Assembly: GCA_903859715.1 (NCBI GenBank)
Contig: CAIONS010000023.1
Coordinates: 38,430-102,429 of the forward strand
Origin: an uncultured Opitutia bacterium
GTDB taxonomy: Bacteria > Verrucomicrobiota > Verrucomicrobiia > Opitutales > Opitutaceae
Reading direction: 5' to 3'
DNA: 64,000 nt
A program made the translations under genes and the position numbers. The notes beneath the pieces are model-generated. The model was not told the origin of the DNA. It saw nothing but the letters and a program-made list of their open reading frames with translations, and ran no database searches. Below are positions 45,571 through 53,963 of this stretch, in pieces. Positions within the stretch are counted from its first letter, which is position 1, and every line of letters starts with the position of its first letter.

Positions 45571-46966
45571 GGGCGGCCTCCTGCGCGACGACGCCTGTCA
45601 ATGCCTTCTCCAGTTGGTAGCGGCGGCTGCCCTTTACGAACACCGCGCCGCGCCACTCGGCGAAGACCGCGGCGATCGTCTCCAGCGTCGAGACGATCTG
45701 GATCCGGCGAGAACTGTCACCCTGCTCGAGCACGCCGGCGCACACGTCGTTGGCGTGCGTGCCCATGACCAGCAGCCGGTCGCCTTCGCGCAGGTTCAGG
45801 GAGCGGCCCAGGGCGCGATGATGCGCGGCGGAATCTTCCCCGAGTTCCTCCATGCACCCGATCACATAGAGCCGGGGCTCGGTGACCGGCGCGATGGCCT
45901 GGAACGTCGCGAGCGCGTCGGCCATCGAGGCGGGATTGGCGTTATAGCAGTCGAGATAAAGCAGCCGGCCGTCTTCGCGGCGGATCTCCCCGCGGAGCGG
46001 AGCGGCCGACCAGGCCGCCAGGCGTTTCTGCAGGAGATCGGCGGCGACCCCGAGATAAAGGGCGGCGGTCAGCGCCAGTGCGGCGTTCTGCGCCATGCCA
46101 TCCGTCACGCGGGGCAGCTTGAACATCGCGGGCGGCGGCGGCCCGTAGGCGATCACGATGACCGTCTCGCCCGCGCGCTGGAGCACGTTGAAATGGATCG
46201 TATGCCGCGGCTGCGTCGCCGGCCGCAGCACCGCGGAGCGCTCCAGCACGAGCTGGTTCACGAACATGTCCTGAAACGCGGCGAAGTGCGCGCACTGCTT
46301 CGGGAAGATCGCCAAACCGGACGGACGGATCGCGGCCGGCAGGGCCGCCTTTTCCCGGGCCACGCCGTCGAGGCCGCCCAGTTCGGCCGTGTGCGCCGCG
46401 CCAACCAGCGTGATGATCGCGAGGTCCGGCTCGATCATGCCGGCCAAAGTCTTCATTTCCCCGGGCGCACTGATGCCCGCCTCGATGACGGCAAATTTGT
46501 GCGCCGCCGGATCCAGCCGCGTCAGGGTCAGCGGCACGCCAAGGTGGTTGTTGAGGTTGCCCTCCGTGGCGAGCACCCCACCCGCCTCGCCGCCCAACAA
46601 CAGGGCGAGAAGATTCTTGGTCGATGTCTTGCCCGCGCTCCCGGAAATCCCGATGACCAGCCCGTGGAACTGGCGGCGGTGCTCCCGGGCGATCGCCTGG
46701 AACGCCGCGAGCGGATCCGTCACGACCAGCTGCGGCAGCGCCAGCGCGGGGTTGGCCACCGCGACGAGCGCGGCACTCGCGCCGGCGGCCTCGGCGGCCG
46801 GCAGAAATTTGTGGCCGTCGCGCTTGTCCGTCTTGAGCGCGACAAACACCTGGCCGGCGCGCAGCTGGCGCGTGTCCATCGTGAAGCCCGTCAACGGCGC
46901 CGCCGGCAAGGCCGTCCAGCGGCCGCCGGTCCACGAAGCTAACTGGGCTGGAGCGAAGGTGGGCAT
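45563..46966 (-). CDS. murF: UDP-MurNAc-tripeptide:D-Ala-D-Ala ligase MurF
   Basis: A 467-residue Mur ligase. The N-terminal MurF domain shows GFTMDTRQLRAGQVFVALKTDKRDGHKF; the P-loop is GISGSAGKTSTKNLL near 109; EGNLNNHLGVPLTLTRL and DCYNANPASMADAL are MurF-specific motifs. It adds D-Ala-D-Ala from Ddl. The ATG at 46966 shares one base with the murE stop (TGATG). The frame remains open far upstream but overlaps murE. Confidence 0.95.
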   Translation of the reverse strand: MPTFAPAQLASWTGGRWTALPAAPLTGFTMDTRQLRAGQVFVALKTDKRDGHKFLPAAEAAGASAALVAVANPALALPQLVVTDPLAAFQAIAREHRRQFHGLVIGISGSAGKTSTKNLLALLLGGEAGGVLATEGNLNNHLGVPLTLTRLDPAAHKFAVIEAGISAPGEMKTLAGMIEPDLAIITLVGAAHTAELGGLDGVAREKAALPAAIRPSGLAIFPKQCAHFAAFQDMFVNQLVLERSAVLRPATQPRHTIHFNVLQRAGETVIVIAYGPPPPAMFKLPRVTDGMAQNAALALTAALYLGVAADLLQKRLAAWSAAPLRGEIRREDGRLLYLDCYNANPASMADALATFQAIAPVTEPRLYVIGCMEELGEDSAAHHRALGRSLNLREGDRLLVMGTHANDVCAGVLEQGDSSRRIQIVSTLETIAAVFAEWRGAVFVKGSRRYQLEKALTGVVAQEAAHA

Positions 46967-48552
46967 CAGGTCTTCAGGGTCTTGATGCCTATCAGTTCGC
47001 GCACGACCTGGCGGTCGTCGAAGGGAATGACCGTGTCGGCAAACTCCTGGTAACTCTCGTGCCCCTTGCCCGCGATCAGCAGGCAGTCGCCGGCCTTGGC
47101 GGTGTCGAGCGCGAGGCTGATCGCGCGGCGGCGGTCCTCGGTCCAGGAAATTTTCTCGGGCGCGGTGACGCCCGCCTTCATGTCGGTGAAAATCTGCGTG
47201 ATCGCCTCGCTGCGCGGGTTGTCCGCCGTCGCAAAGGCAAAGTCGGCGAATTCCTGCACGGCCTTCACCATGAGCGGGCGCTTGGAGCGGTCGCGGTTGC
47301 CACCGCAACCGAAGACGACCAGCAGCCGGCCGGGTGTGATCGCGCGGAGCATGCCGAGGGCGTTGCGCAGGGCGTCATCGGTGTGCGCGTAGTCGACAAG
47401 CACGTTGAAAGGCTGGCCTTCCTCGATGCGCTCCATGCGGCCGGCGACACCGCCGAAGGCACGCAGCCGCGCCAGGAACACGACCGGATCGCGGCCAAGG
47501 CCCCACGCCGTGGCGATGGCGGCGAGGAGATTGCTGACGTTGTAGCGGCCGATGAGCGGCGAATCGAGCTCGAGCGTGCCACCCGGCCAGACAAGGCGGA
47601 AGGTGGTGTTCTTGAAATTGAGCGCCACGTTTTCAGCGCGGACGAGGGCGCGCGGGTTTTCGCCAAACGTGACCGTCTTCACCCCGGCGGGAATCTGCGC
47701 CGCGAGTTTTTCGCCGTAGGGGTCGTCGAGGTTGACGACCGCGACCTTCGGCGGAGTCCCCGTGCCACCCGTGAAGAGCTTCGCCTTCACTGCGAAGTAG
47801 GCCTCGAGCGTGTGGTGATAGTCGAGATGGTCGCGGGTGAGATTGGTGAACACCGCCGCGCCAAACTGCAGGCCGAGCACACGCTGCTGGTCGATGCCGT
47901 GCGAGCTGACCTCCATCACCGCCTGGCGGCAGCCGGCATCGCGCATTTGCGCCATCATGCCGTAGATGTCCAGTGACTCGGGCGTGGTGCGGAACGACGG
48001 CACGGTGCGCGCACCGAGGTCGTAGTTGATCGTGCCGAGCAGGCCGACGCGCTGGTCGCCGTTGAGGAAATGCTTGATGAGGTGCGTAACCGTGGTCTTG
48101 CCGTTCGTGCCGGTGACCCCGACGACGGTCATGTCGCGGTCGGGAAACTTGTAATAGCGCTGGGCGACTCGCGCGAGCGTGGTGCGGACGTCGGCCACCT
48201 CGATAAACGTGACCTTGGCGGGCGCGTGGCCGGGCAGTTTCTGAGTGACAATGGCGACTGCGCCGCGGCTCACGGCCTCGTCGATGAAGGTCGCGCCATC
48301 CGCGCGCCGGCCGGGGATCGCGAAGAACAGGTTGCCTGGCACCACGCGGCGGCTGTCGATGGCGAGGCCGGAGATGGGACGGTCGAGCCCGCCCTTCTGG
48401 GCGAGAATCTCGCCGTCGGGAAAATAGTCGGAGAGTTTCGGGGCCATTTTGAAAACGCGGTTGAGAGCGAGGGTTTCGCGGCGCGAGCGGGACGCGGGGC
48501 ACGGCGAGAACGCATGGATGAGGGCGGAGTTGGAGGTGAGATAACCGATCAT
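46966..48552 (-). CDS. murE: UDP-MurNAc-L-Ala-D-Glu:meso-DAP ligase MurE
   Basis: A 528-residue Mur ligase. GLAIDSRRVVPGNLFFAIPG is the N-terminal MurE domain, VVGVTGTNGKTTVTHLI near 149 the P-loop, and ATADNPRSEA near 443 carries the DNPR motif that marks meso-diaminopimelate-specific enzymes. So the wall is probably A1-gamma DAP type. The ATG at 48552 overlaps the ftsI stop (ATGA) and has a GGAGG six bases upstream, which supports it. It leads to a 35-residue extension before MAPKLSDYFPDGE, the usual family start (ATG at 48447, without a clear ribosome site), so the start is not certain. Confidence 0.95.
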   Translation of the reverse strand: MIGYLTSNSALIHAFSPCPASRSRRETLALNRVFKMAPKLSDYFPDGEILAQKGGLDRPISGLAIDSRRVVPGNLFFAIPGRRADGATFIDEAVSRGAVAIVTQKLPGHAPAKVTFIEVADVRTTLARVAQRYYKFPDRDMTVVGVTGTNGKTTVTHLIKHFLNGDQRVGLLGTINYDLGARTVPSFRTTPESLDIYGMMAQMRDAGCRQAVMEVSSHGIDQQRVLGLQFGAAVFTNLTRDHLDYHHTLEAYFAVKAKLFTGGTGTPPKVAVVNLDDPYGEKLAAQIPAGVKTVTFGENPRALVRAENVALNFKNTTFRLVWPGGTLELDSPLIGRYNVSNLLAAIATAWGLGRDPVVFLARLRAFGGVAGRMERIEEGQPFNVLVDYAHTDDALRNALGMLRAITPGRLLVVFGCGGNRDRSKRPLMVKAVQEFADFAFATADNPRSEAITQIFTDMKAGVTAPEKISWTEDRRRAISLALDTAKAGDCLLIAGKGHESYQEFADTVIPFDDRQVVRELIGIKTLKT

Positions 48553-50576
48553 GGGCGGCCTCCGGCCACGGCCATCATGGTGGTGCCGGTGGTCTCGTAG
48601 ACCGGCTTGATGTTGCGATAGGGAATGAGTTGCTCGGCGAGGTGCTTGAAGGACGGCGCGGCGACCTTGGCGCCGTAGGCGACGCCGTTCGGCGACCGGG
48701 CGTCAGCATCGTCCACAATCACCGAAATCTCAATCTGCGGATTGCTCGCGGGCAGGAATCCGACGAACGACACCACGTGGTGGGTCTTGGAGGGCAGGTT
48801 GCGGACCGTGCCGTTGGCCATGGTCACCGGCATGTACTTCTGCGTCGTGCCGGTTTTGCCGGCGACTTCGTAGTTGGGAATCGCCGCCTCGGGCGCGGTG
48901 CCCTCAGTGCCATAGCGCGTGGGGCGGTTCGAGACCACGCCCTGCAGCAGCCGGGCCATGGTACGCGCCGTCTCCGTGGTCACGACCCGATGTTTCACGA
49001 TGGAGCTGTAACGGTAAACCGCCTCGCCCCCGGCATCCGTGATCTGGGTGATGATCTGCGGGCGCAGGAGATAACCGCCGCTGGCGATGACGCCCATGGC
49101 CATGTGCATCTGCAGCGGGGTCGCCGCAATGGACTGACCCATCGGCATGCGGGTGATCGTGAGGCCGTCCCACTTCGCCGGCGACGCCATCGAGCCGACA
49201 ATCTCACCGCCGACCGGGAAGCCCGTGAGCTGGCCGAAGCCGAAAGCCCGGGCGTAATCATAGAAGCGGTCCTCGCCCATCTTCATGGCGAGCTGATCCG
49301 CGCCGCGGTTGCTCGAGTGCGAGATGATCTCGGCCACGGACAGCGGCTCGTCGAAGTGGTGGTCTTCTCCCGGGAGGCTGCGGGTCTTGCCCTTGTAATC
49401 GATCTTGTCGATCGAGCAGTCGAAGCGCGACGCGGACGTGACGAGCCCCTCGTTCAGCGCACCCGAGGCGGCCACAATCTTGAAGACCGAGCCGGGCTCG
49501 TACATGTCGGCGACGGCCACGTTGCGCATGCTGCCTTCCTCGTCCTTCGGCACCTTGTTGTAATCGTTCAGGTTGAAACTCGGGTAGTTCGCCATCGCGA
49601 GGATGAAGCCGGTCCGTGGGTCGCTCACGATGACCGTGGCCTTCACGGGCGAATATTTTTTCGCGATCACATCCAGTTCCTCCTCCGCCATGTGCTGGAT
49701 GTTGCTGTCGATGGAGAGGGTCACCGAATAGCCGTCGGAGGCCGGCACATCCCGCGTGCGGAACTGCGCGAGTTCGCGGCGCAGACCGTCGCGCTCGCCT
49801 TCGCGCCAGCCGTCGCGGCCGTGCAGGTAGAAGTCCGCATAACGCTCCATGCCGGCCGCCGCCTCACCCTGCTTGTTGACATAGCCGATCAGGTGCGCGG
49901 CGAGCGTGTTGTGCGGATAAGCCCGGCGGTAGACGCGCTGGCCGTAGATGCCCTTGATATCGAGCGCCTCGATCTTGGTGTAAGTGGATTCCTCGACGCT
50001 CTCGCTCAGCTTGGCCCAGCGGATGAGCCGTTCACCCTTTTCGTTGGCCGTGTCGTCCAGCACGGTGTCGTCGGTCGTTTCAGCGGCTACGGAGTCGGCC
50101 GGCTTGGCCGCAGCCGGCTCGGCCTTGGCCGTGACGGCGGCCGCCCGTTCCGGCGTGAAAGTGATGGCAACACCCGCGGACGCCGGGGCCGAAGCAGCGG
50201 ACGCCGACAAGTGCACCGGGGTGGCCGCGCGGGTTTTGGTCGTGAGAATCGTGGTCAGGTCGGACAACGGCACGCCGAGAAGCTCGGCGAGCTGTGGCCA
50301 TTTCTTTTCGTCCTCCGGACGGAGCGATTGAGGGTCAGCCCCGAGGACAATCAACGAGCGGCTGGTCGCGAGGATCGCGCCATTCGTATCGAGGATGTCG
50401 CCGCGGCGGGCGCTCTCGACGATGATCTGGCGGCGGGCCTTGTCGACGTAGCGCACGAGTTCCTCCCGGTCGATGACGTGCAGGAAGACGAGGCGCGCGC
50501 CCAGCCCGACGAAGCAGACGAGGATGCCGGCGGCGAGAAGGACGATGCGGTAGGTGGAGGCAAAGCCCTTGGACAT
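48549..50576 (-). CDS. ftsI: Septal peptidoglycan transpeptidase FtsI (class B PBP)
   Basis: A 675-residue penicillin-binding protein. A short cytoplasmic N-terminus and transmembrane helix (YRIVLLAAGILVCFVGLGARLVFLHV) precede the dimerisation domain and the transpeptidase domain, with SxxK in PGSVFKIVA near 360, SxN in ISHSSNRGAD near 419 and KTGT in VAGKTGTTQKY near 573. There is no PASTA domain. Residues about 115-175 are an Ala/Thr/Glu-rich insert that looks unstructured and interrupts the dimerisation domain. It cross-links septal glycan made by FtsW. Six bases separate it from the ftsL-like gene. Confidence 0.95.
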   Translation of the reverse strand: MSKGFASTYRIVLLAAGILVCFVGLGARLVFLHVIDREELVRYVDKARRQIIVESARRGDILDTNGAILATSRSLIVLGADPQSLRPEDEKKWPQLAELLGVPLSDLTTILTTKTRAATPVHLSASAASAPASAGVAITFTPERAAAVTAKAEPAAAKPADSVAAETTDDTVLDDTANEKGERLIRWAKLSESVEESTYTKIEALDIKGIYGQRVYRRAYPHNTLAAHLIGYVNKQGEAAAGMERYADFYLHGRDGWREGERDGLRRELAQFRTRDVPASDGYSVTLSIDSNIQHMAEEELDVIAKKYSPVKATVIVSDPRTGFILAMANYPSFNLNDYNKVPKDEEGSMRNVAVADMYEPGSVFKIVAASGALNEGLVTSASRFDCSIDKIDYKGKTRSLPGEDHHFDEPLSVAEIISHSSNRGADQLAMKMGEDRFYDYARAFGFGQLTGFPVGGEIVGSMASPAKWDGLTITRMPMGQSIAATPLQMHMAMGVIASGGYLLRPQIITQITDAGGEAVYRYSSIVKHRVVTTETARTMARLLQGVVSNRPTRYGTEGTAPEAAIPNYEVAGKTGTTQKYMPVTMANGTVRNLPSKTHHVVSFVGFLPASNPQIEISVIVDDADARSPNGVAYGAKVAAPSFKHLAEQLIPYRNIKPVYETTGTTMMAVAGGRP

Positions 50577-50581
50577 GGACG

Positions 50582-50983
50582 TCAGGGAGCGAGACCGGCG
50601 ACGGGCGGAAGGGAAATGGCGGCGGACACGACGCCGTCGGTGAAGAGGCCGCGGTTGCGCTTGGCGGCGAGCCGCATCACGGGATCGCCGGCGATCTGGA
50701 CGATCTGCGCCTGGCTCGGCTGCACCAGCCCCAGGCGCAATTCGACATTCCGGCGCTTCAGCACGGTCGGGTCCTGCTCGGTCTCGATGACCGTGGTCGT
50801 CTCATTGATGCGGCGTTCCACATCGGCGATGCGGGCATCGAGCACTTTCGTGGCGTTGGCCGTGAGCGAGATCTGATGGCGCAGCCACACCGTGCCGAGC
50901 CCGATGGAGCCGCTGAAGCAGATCATGACCAGCGTGTAGACGAGAAGCTGGTTTACGAAGGCGTGGTTCGAGGCTTTGTTCAT
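50582..50983 (-). CDS. FtsL-like bitopic division protein
   Basis: A 133-residue protein at the ftsL position between rsmH and ftsI. It has a short cytoplasmic start (MNKASNHAFVNQ), one transmembrane helix (LLVYTLVMICFSGSIGLGTVWL, about 13-35) and then a predicted coiled-coil (TANATKVLDARIADVERRINETTTVIETEQD, about 40-75). Sequence similarity to known FtsL is not visible, as is usual for this fast-evolving protein; the assignment rests on position, size and topology. The ATG at 50983 is chosen; the frame extends upstream into rsmH. No good Shine-Dalgarno is present, so translation may be coupled to rsmH, which ends 18 bp upstream. Confidence 0.8.
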   Translation of the reverse strand: MNKASNHAFVNQLLVYTLVMICFSGSIGLGTVWLRHQISLTANATKVLDARIADVERRINETTTVIETEQDPTVLKRRNVELRLGLVQPSQAQIVQIAGDPVMRLAAKRNRGLFTDGVVSAAISLPPVAGLAP

Positions 50984-51000
50984 GGGGGGCGGCTTGCGGA

Positions 51001-51966
51001 TCAGAGTTTGCGGAGGACGCGGAGTTTCGCGGAGCGGCTGCGGGGGTTGGCCGCGATCTCGGCGTCGCCCGGCGTGGCGGGCTTGCGGGTGAGCGGCTCG
51101 GCGAGTTTCACGCGGAAATCCTGCGGCGTGGCGTCGTCGGCGCTCTCCGGCTGGCCGCACTGGCGGCGGAAGAACTGCTTCACCGGCCGGTCCTCGAGGG
51201 AATGAAAGCTGATGACGCACAGCACGCCGCCGGCGCGGAGCTTGGCGAAGGCCGCGGGCAGCGCGCGCTCGATGGCGCCGATCTCGTCGTTCACCGCGAT
51301 CCGGATGCCCTGGAAAGCGCGCGTCGCCGGATGAATCCTCATCGTGTGCCGGTCGCGGGCCGGGATCGCCTCGGCAATGAGGTCGGCCAGGGAAGACGTG
51401 CGGGCCAGCGCCCCGGTGCCACGGGCGGCGAGCAGCGCCCGCACCACCCGGCGCCAGTGCGGCTCCTCGCCCAAATCGCGGACGGCACGGACGAGCATTT
51501 CCTCGGTGGCCGTCTCCAGCCAGCGCGAGGCCGGCACCCCGGACCGTGGGTCCATGCGCATGTCAGCCGGGGCATCATTCCGGAAGGAGAAGCCCCGCTC
51601 GGCATCGTCGAGCTGGAACGAGGACACGCCGAGGTCGAATAGTACCCCGTCAAAGTCCGCCGCCGGCAGTTCGGCCAACCGGCCAAAATCGTGGTTCACG
51701 AGCTCCAGCCGTCCGCCAAACTCCGCCGCCAGCTCTGCGGCGCGGGGCGCGGCCGCCGGATCGCGGTCAAAGGCGGTGACACTCACGCCGGGCGCGGACT
51801 CGAGCAGCGCCCGGGTATGGCCGCCGCCGCCAAACGTGGCGTCGAGGTAGCGGCCGTCCGCCTTGGGCGACAGGAATTCGAGCACCTCGCGCAGCAGGAC
51901 GGGCTGGTGGCCGGGCGTCATGGTCGCGGCAAAGGCTTCAGCGGGCACCGTGCGCATAGGAGGCAT
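51001..51966 (-). CDS. rsmH: 16S rRNA (cytosine-1402-N4) methyltransferase RsmH
   Basis: A 321-residue SAM-dependent methyltransferase. [13 protein letters not shown] opens the family core; [17 protein letters not shown] is the SAM motif; [23 protein letters not shown] is the highly conserved family block; and [16 protein letters not shown] lies near the C-terminus. It methylates C1402 in the ribosomal P site. Three ATGs are possible: 51966, 51957 and 51921 ([10 protein letters not shown]). The first two overlap the small ORF upstream by 29 and 20 bases; the last does not overlap and best matches the family length. Confidence 0.95.
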   Translation of the reverse strand: MPPMRTVPAEAFAATMTPGHQPVLLREVLEFLSPKADGRYLDATFGGGGHTRALLESAPGVSVTAFDRDPAAAPRAAELAAEFGGRLELVNHDFGRLAELPAADFDGVLFDLGVSSFQLDDAERGFSFRNDAPADMRMDPRSGVPASRWLETATEEMLVRAVRDLGEEPHWRRVVRALLAARGTGALARTSSLADLIAEAIPARDRHTMRIHPATRAFQGIRIAVNDEIGAIERALPAAFAKLRAGGVLCVISFHSLEDRPVKQFFRRQCGQPESADDATPQDFRVKLAEPLTRKPATPGDAEIAANPRSRSAKLRVLRKL

Positions 51967-52171
51967 GCCTCAGCGGATGGGGCTTTTTCTGCTCCACGAG
52001 CCGGAGGATCAGGCAGTCACGCACCCGCGGCGTGGCGACCGTGGCGGAAAACGAGACGCCCGACTCGGCGTCGATCCAGGCCGGGAAGGCGGGGCGCAGC
52101 GTGAGGGCGGCGGCAACCTTGCGCAGCGACACGCGCACTGCGGAAACCTTGGCTTTGGCGAGGTGGCGCAT
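51938..52171 (-). CDS. Small unknown protein between mraZ and rsmH
   Basis: A 77-residue open frame starting 2 bases after the mraZ stop (TGA-CC-ATG) and ending at, or inside, the start of rsmH. The sequence is basic ([20 protein letters not shown]) with a hydrophobic middle part ([23 protein letters not shown]) and a His-rich end. Tight spacing to mraZ and a lack of any other explanation for the 208-bp mraZ-rsmH gap argue that it is translated. I do not recognise a family. Confidence 0.6.
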   Translation of the reverse strand: MRHLAKAKVSAVRVSLRKVAAALTLRPAFPAWIDAESGVSFSATVATPRVRDCLILRLVEQKKPHPLRHASYAHGAR

Positions 52172-52173
52172 GG

Positions 52174-52626
52174 TCAGATCCCCAGGCGGCGCATGAGGTC
52201 GCCGAAGTTCTCGCCGGAAGTGCGATCCTCCACCTTGCCCCACCGGGCGGGCGCATAGATGTTGAATTTCGTCAGCGAGCCGACGAGCACGGCGTCGCGC
52301 TGGAGGCCGGCGTGCTTGATCAACGCCTCGTCGAGGCCGATGCGGCCGGCCTTGTCGAAGGAGAACGACTGCGTCTGCGCAAAAAACCGGGCGACAAAAT
52401 CCTGGCCTGCACCGTCGCTCAGCGCCGTCTGCGCGATCTTCGCGTGGAGTTTCTCCACCTCGGCAGGCGGCAGGACCGCGATATAACCATCCGGATGCGG
52501 CGTCGCCAAAAACGTGTCGGCTTCCTCGTGGGCGTAGCGCCACGCCGACGGAATCGTGAGGCGATTTTTGTCGTCGAGGGTGTGCCTGAAAAGGCCGGTA
52601 TAAAAAGCTTTGCCGGGTTGCGCCAT
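52174..52626 (-). CDS. mraZ: Transcriptional regulator MraZ
   Basis: A 150-residue protein made of two SpoVT/AbrB-like half-domains. FRHTLDDKNRLTIPSAWRY is the first DKxRL-x-x-P motif and FSFDKAGRIGLDEALIKHAGL the second D-x-x-G-R signature, as in the DNA-binding face of MraZ. MraZ forms a ring and represses its own operon by binding TGGGN repeats. Four such repeats lie 22-56 bp upstream. The ATG at 52626 is chosen; an upstream frame extension would run through the operator. First gene of the dcw operon. Confidence 0.95.
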   Translation of the reverse strand: MAQPGKAFYTGLFRHTLDDKNRLTIPSAWRYAHEEADTFLATPHPDGYIAVLPPAEVEKLHAKIAQTALSDGAGQDFVARFFAQTQSFSFDKAGRIGLDEALIKHAGLQRDAVLVGSLTKFNIYAPARWGKVEDRTSGENFGDLMRRLGI

Positions 52627-52647
52627 TGGGCTGCGAAGCGCCAAGCG

Positions 52648-52692
52648 CCCCACAACACCCCATTTCAACCCATTTTCCCCCACAACCGTCAA
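52648..52692 (-). promoter_or_regulatory. MraZ operator: four TGGGN boxes at exact 10-bp spacing, with promoter elements
   Basis: On the minus strand the boxes are TGGGG (52682-52678), TGGGT (52672-52668), TGGGG (52662-52658) and TGGGG (52652-52648), each separated by five bases. This matches the known MraZ site layout (TGGGN direct repeats with 5-nt spacers) with one more copy than the E. coli operator. A possible -35, TTGACG (52692-52687), lies just upstream with TTGAAA 18 bp further; another TTGACA is at 52707-52702. Bound MraZ would therefore cover the promoter. Confidence 0.85.
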
Positions 52693-52893
52693 GCCAAGAC
52701 GTGTCAAAAATTGAAGAATTTATTCACATTTTGCGCGCAACGCCCGTCCGCCGTTTTCCCTCGGCGAATTCGGCGACCCGCCAAACAAAAATGTCCGGCC
52801 TGGTCCGGGATTTTTCTCGCCTGCCGGTTCATGGAAAATACACCGTCCCATTTCGCCGCCGTCCCCGCGTGACCGGCGCCCCACCCAACCCGC

Positions 52894-53403
52894 ATGTTCG
52901 CCGTCACCACCACCGCCGGAGCCTCGAAGGCGGAGACCTACCGCGAGCTCACCACGCAGCTTTCCGCGCTGCTCACCGGTGAAACCAACGGCCTGGCCAA
53001 CGCCGCCAACACCGCCGCCCTGCTCCACCAGGGCCTCCCGGATTTGAACTGGGCCGGCTTTTATTTTCTCCACGGCGACGAACTCATCCTCGGCCCGTTT
53101 CAGGGCAAGGTCGCCTGCGTGCGCATCGCCCTCGGCCGCGGCGTCTGCGGCACCGCCGCCCGGCAGCGGACCACGATCGTCGTGCCCGATGTGGAAAAAT
53201 TTCCGGGCCACATCGCCTGTGATCACGCGTCGCGCTCCGAGGTCGTCGTGCCGCTCGTCAAAGATGGCCGGCTCATCGGCGTGCTCGATCTCGACAGCCC
53301 GTCGCTCGCGCGGTTCGACGCCACGGATGCGGCCGCGCTTGAGGCGATGGCGGAGATTTTCCTGCGCAGCTCGGATCTGAGCCGACTGACTTCCGGCCTC
53401 TGA
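52894..53403 (+). CDS. msrC: Free methionine-(R)-sulfoxide reductase (fRMsr, GAF-type)
   Basis: A 169-residue GAF-domain enzyme. The three functional cysteines are Cys75 (GKVACVRIALGRG), Cys85 (GVCGTAA) and Cys109 (GHIACDHASRSEV). Their spacing, 10 and 24 residues, equals that of E. coli fRMsr (YebR, Cys84/94/118). It reduces free L-methionine-(R)-sulfoxide with thioredoxin. It is divergent from mraZ and is followed 8 bp later by msrA, so the two repair enzymes are probably co-transcribed. Confidence 0.94.
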   Translation: MFAVTTTAGASKAETYRELTTQLSALLTGETNGLANAANTAALLHQGLPDLNWAGFYFLHGDELILGPFQGKVACVRIALGRGVCGTAARQRTTIVVPDVEKFPGHIACDHASRSEVVVPLVKDGRLIGVLDLDSPSLARFDATDAAALEAMAEIFLRSSDLSRLTSGL

Positions 53404-53411
53404 CTTTTAAA

Positions 53412-53954
53412 ATGGCCGCTGCTCTTTCCGACCCTGCCTCACTCACCCTCGGCGGCGGCTGCTTCTGGTGCTTCGATGCGGCGTACCAGCTGCTGCCCGG
53501 CGTCATCCGCGTGACGTGCGGCTATGCGGGCGGCACGGTGGACGCCCCGAGCTACGAGCAGGTTTACACCGACACCACTGGCCACGCCGAGGTCGTGAAG
53601 ATCGACTACGATCCCGCGCGGATTTCCCTCGAGCGCCTGCTGGAATTTTTCTGGCAGGTTCACAATCCCACCCTGGTCAACGGCGAGGGCGAGGACAGCG
53701 GCACGCGTTATCGCTCGGTGATTTTCTACACGGATGCCGCGCAGAAATTCGCCGCGGAAATCTCCCGCGCCACGGAGCAGGCCGGCCTGACCGCGCCGAT
53801 CGCAACGGAGATTCTGCCGCTGCAGAAATTCTGGCCGGCCGAAGATTACCACCAGAACTATTTCGCCCAGCACCCCGAACGCGCGTACTGCGCGGCCGTG
53901 ATCAAACCCAAGGTCAAAAAACTCCAGGCCGCTCTCGCCGGCTCACCCGCTTAA
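53412..53954 (+). CDS. msrA: Peptide methionine-(S)-sulfoxide reductase MsrA
   Basis: A 180-residue enzyme. The active-site motif is LTLGGGCFWCFDAAY with catalytic Cys17 and a second Cys20 (GCFWC, as in several bacterial MsrA). GYAGG, HAEVVKIDYDPARI and FWPAEDYHQNYF are the family blocks. It reduces methionine-(S)-sulfoxide, complementing the R-specific free methionine enzyme upstream. Confidence 0.95.
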   Translation: MAAALSDPASLTLGGGCFWCFDAAYQLLPGVIRVTCGYAGGTVDAPSYEQVYTDTTGHAEVVKIDYDPARISLERLLEFFWQVHNPTLVNGEGEDSGTRYRSVIFYTDAAQKFAAEISRATEQAGLTAPIATEILPLQKFWPAEDYHQNYFAQHPERAYCAAVIKPKVKKLQAALAGSPA

Positions 53955-53963
53955 CCCCTCCCC

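Noticed and set aside
48630..50876. A plus-strand open frame of 748 codons opposite ftsI
   Set aside because: Antisense shadow of a gene with all transpeptidase motifs; composition Arg/Gly/Val/His-rich without domains.
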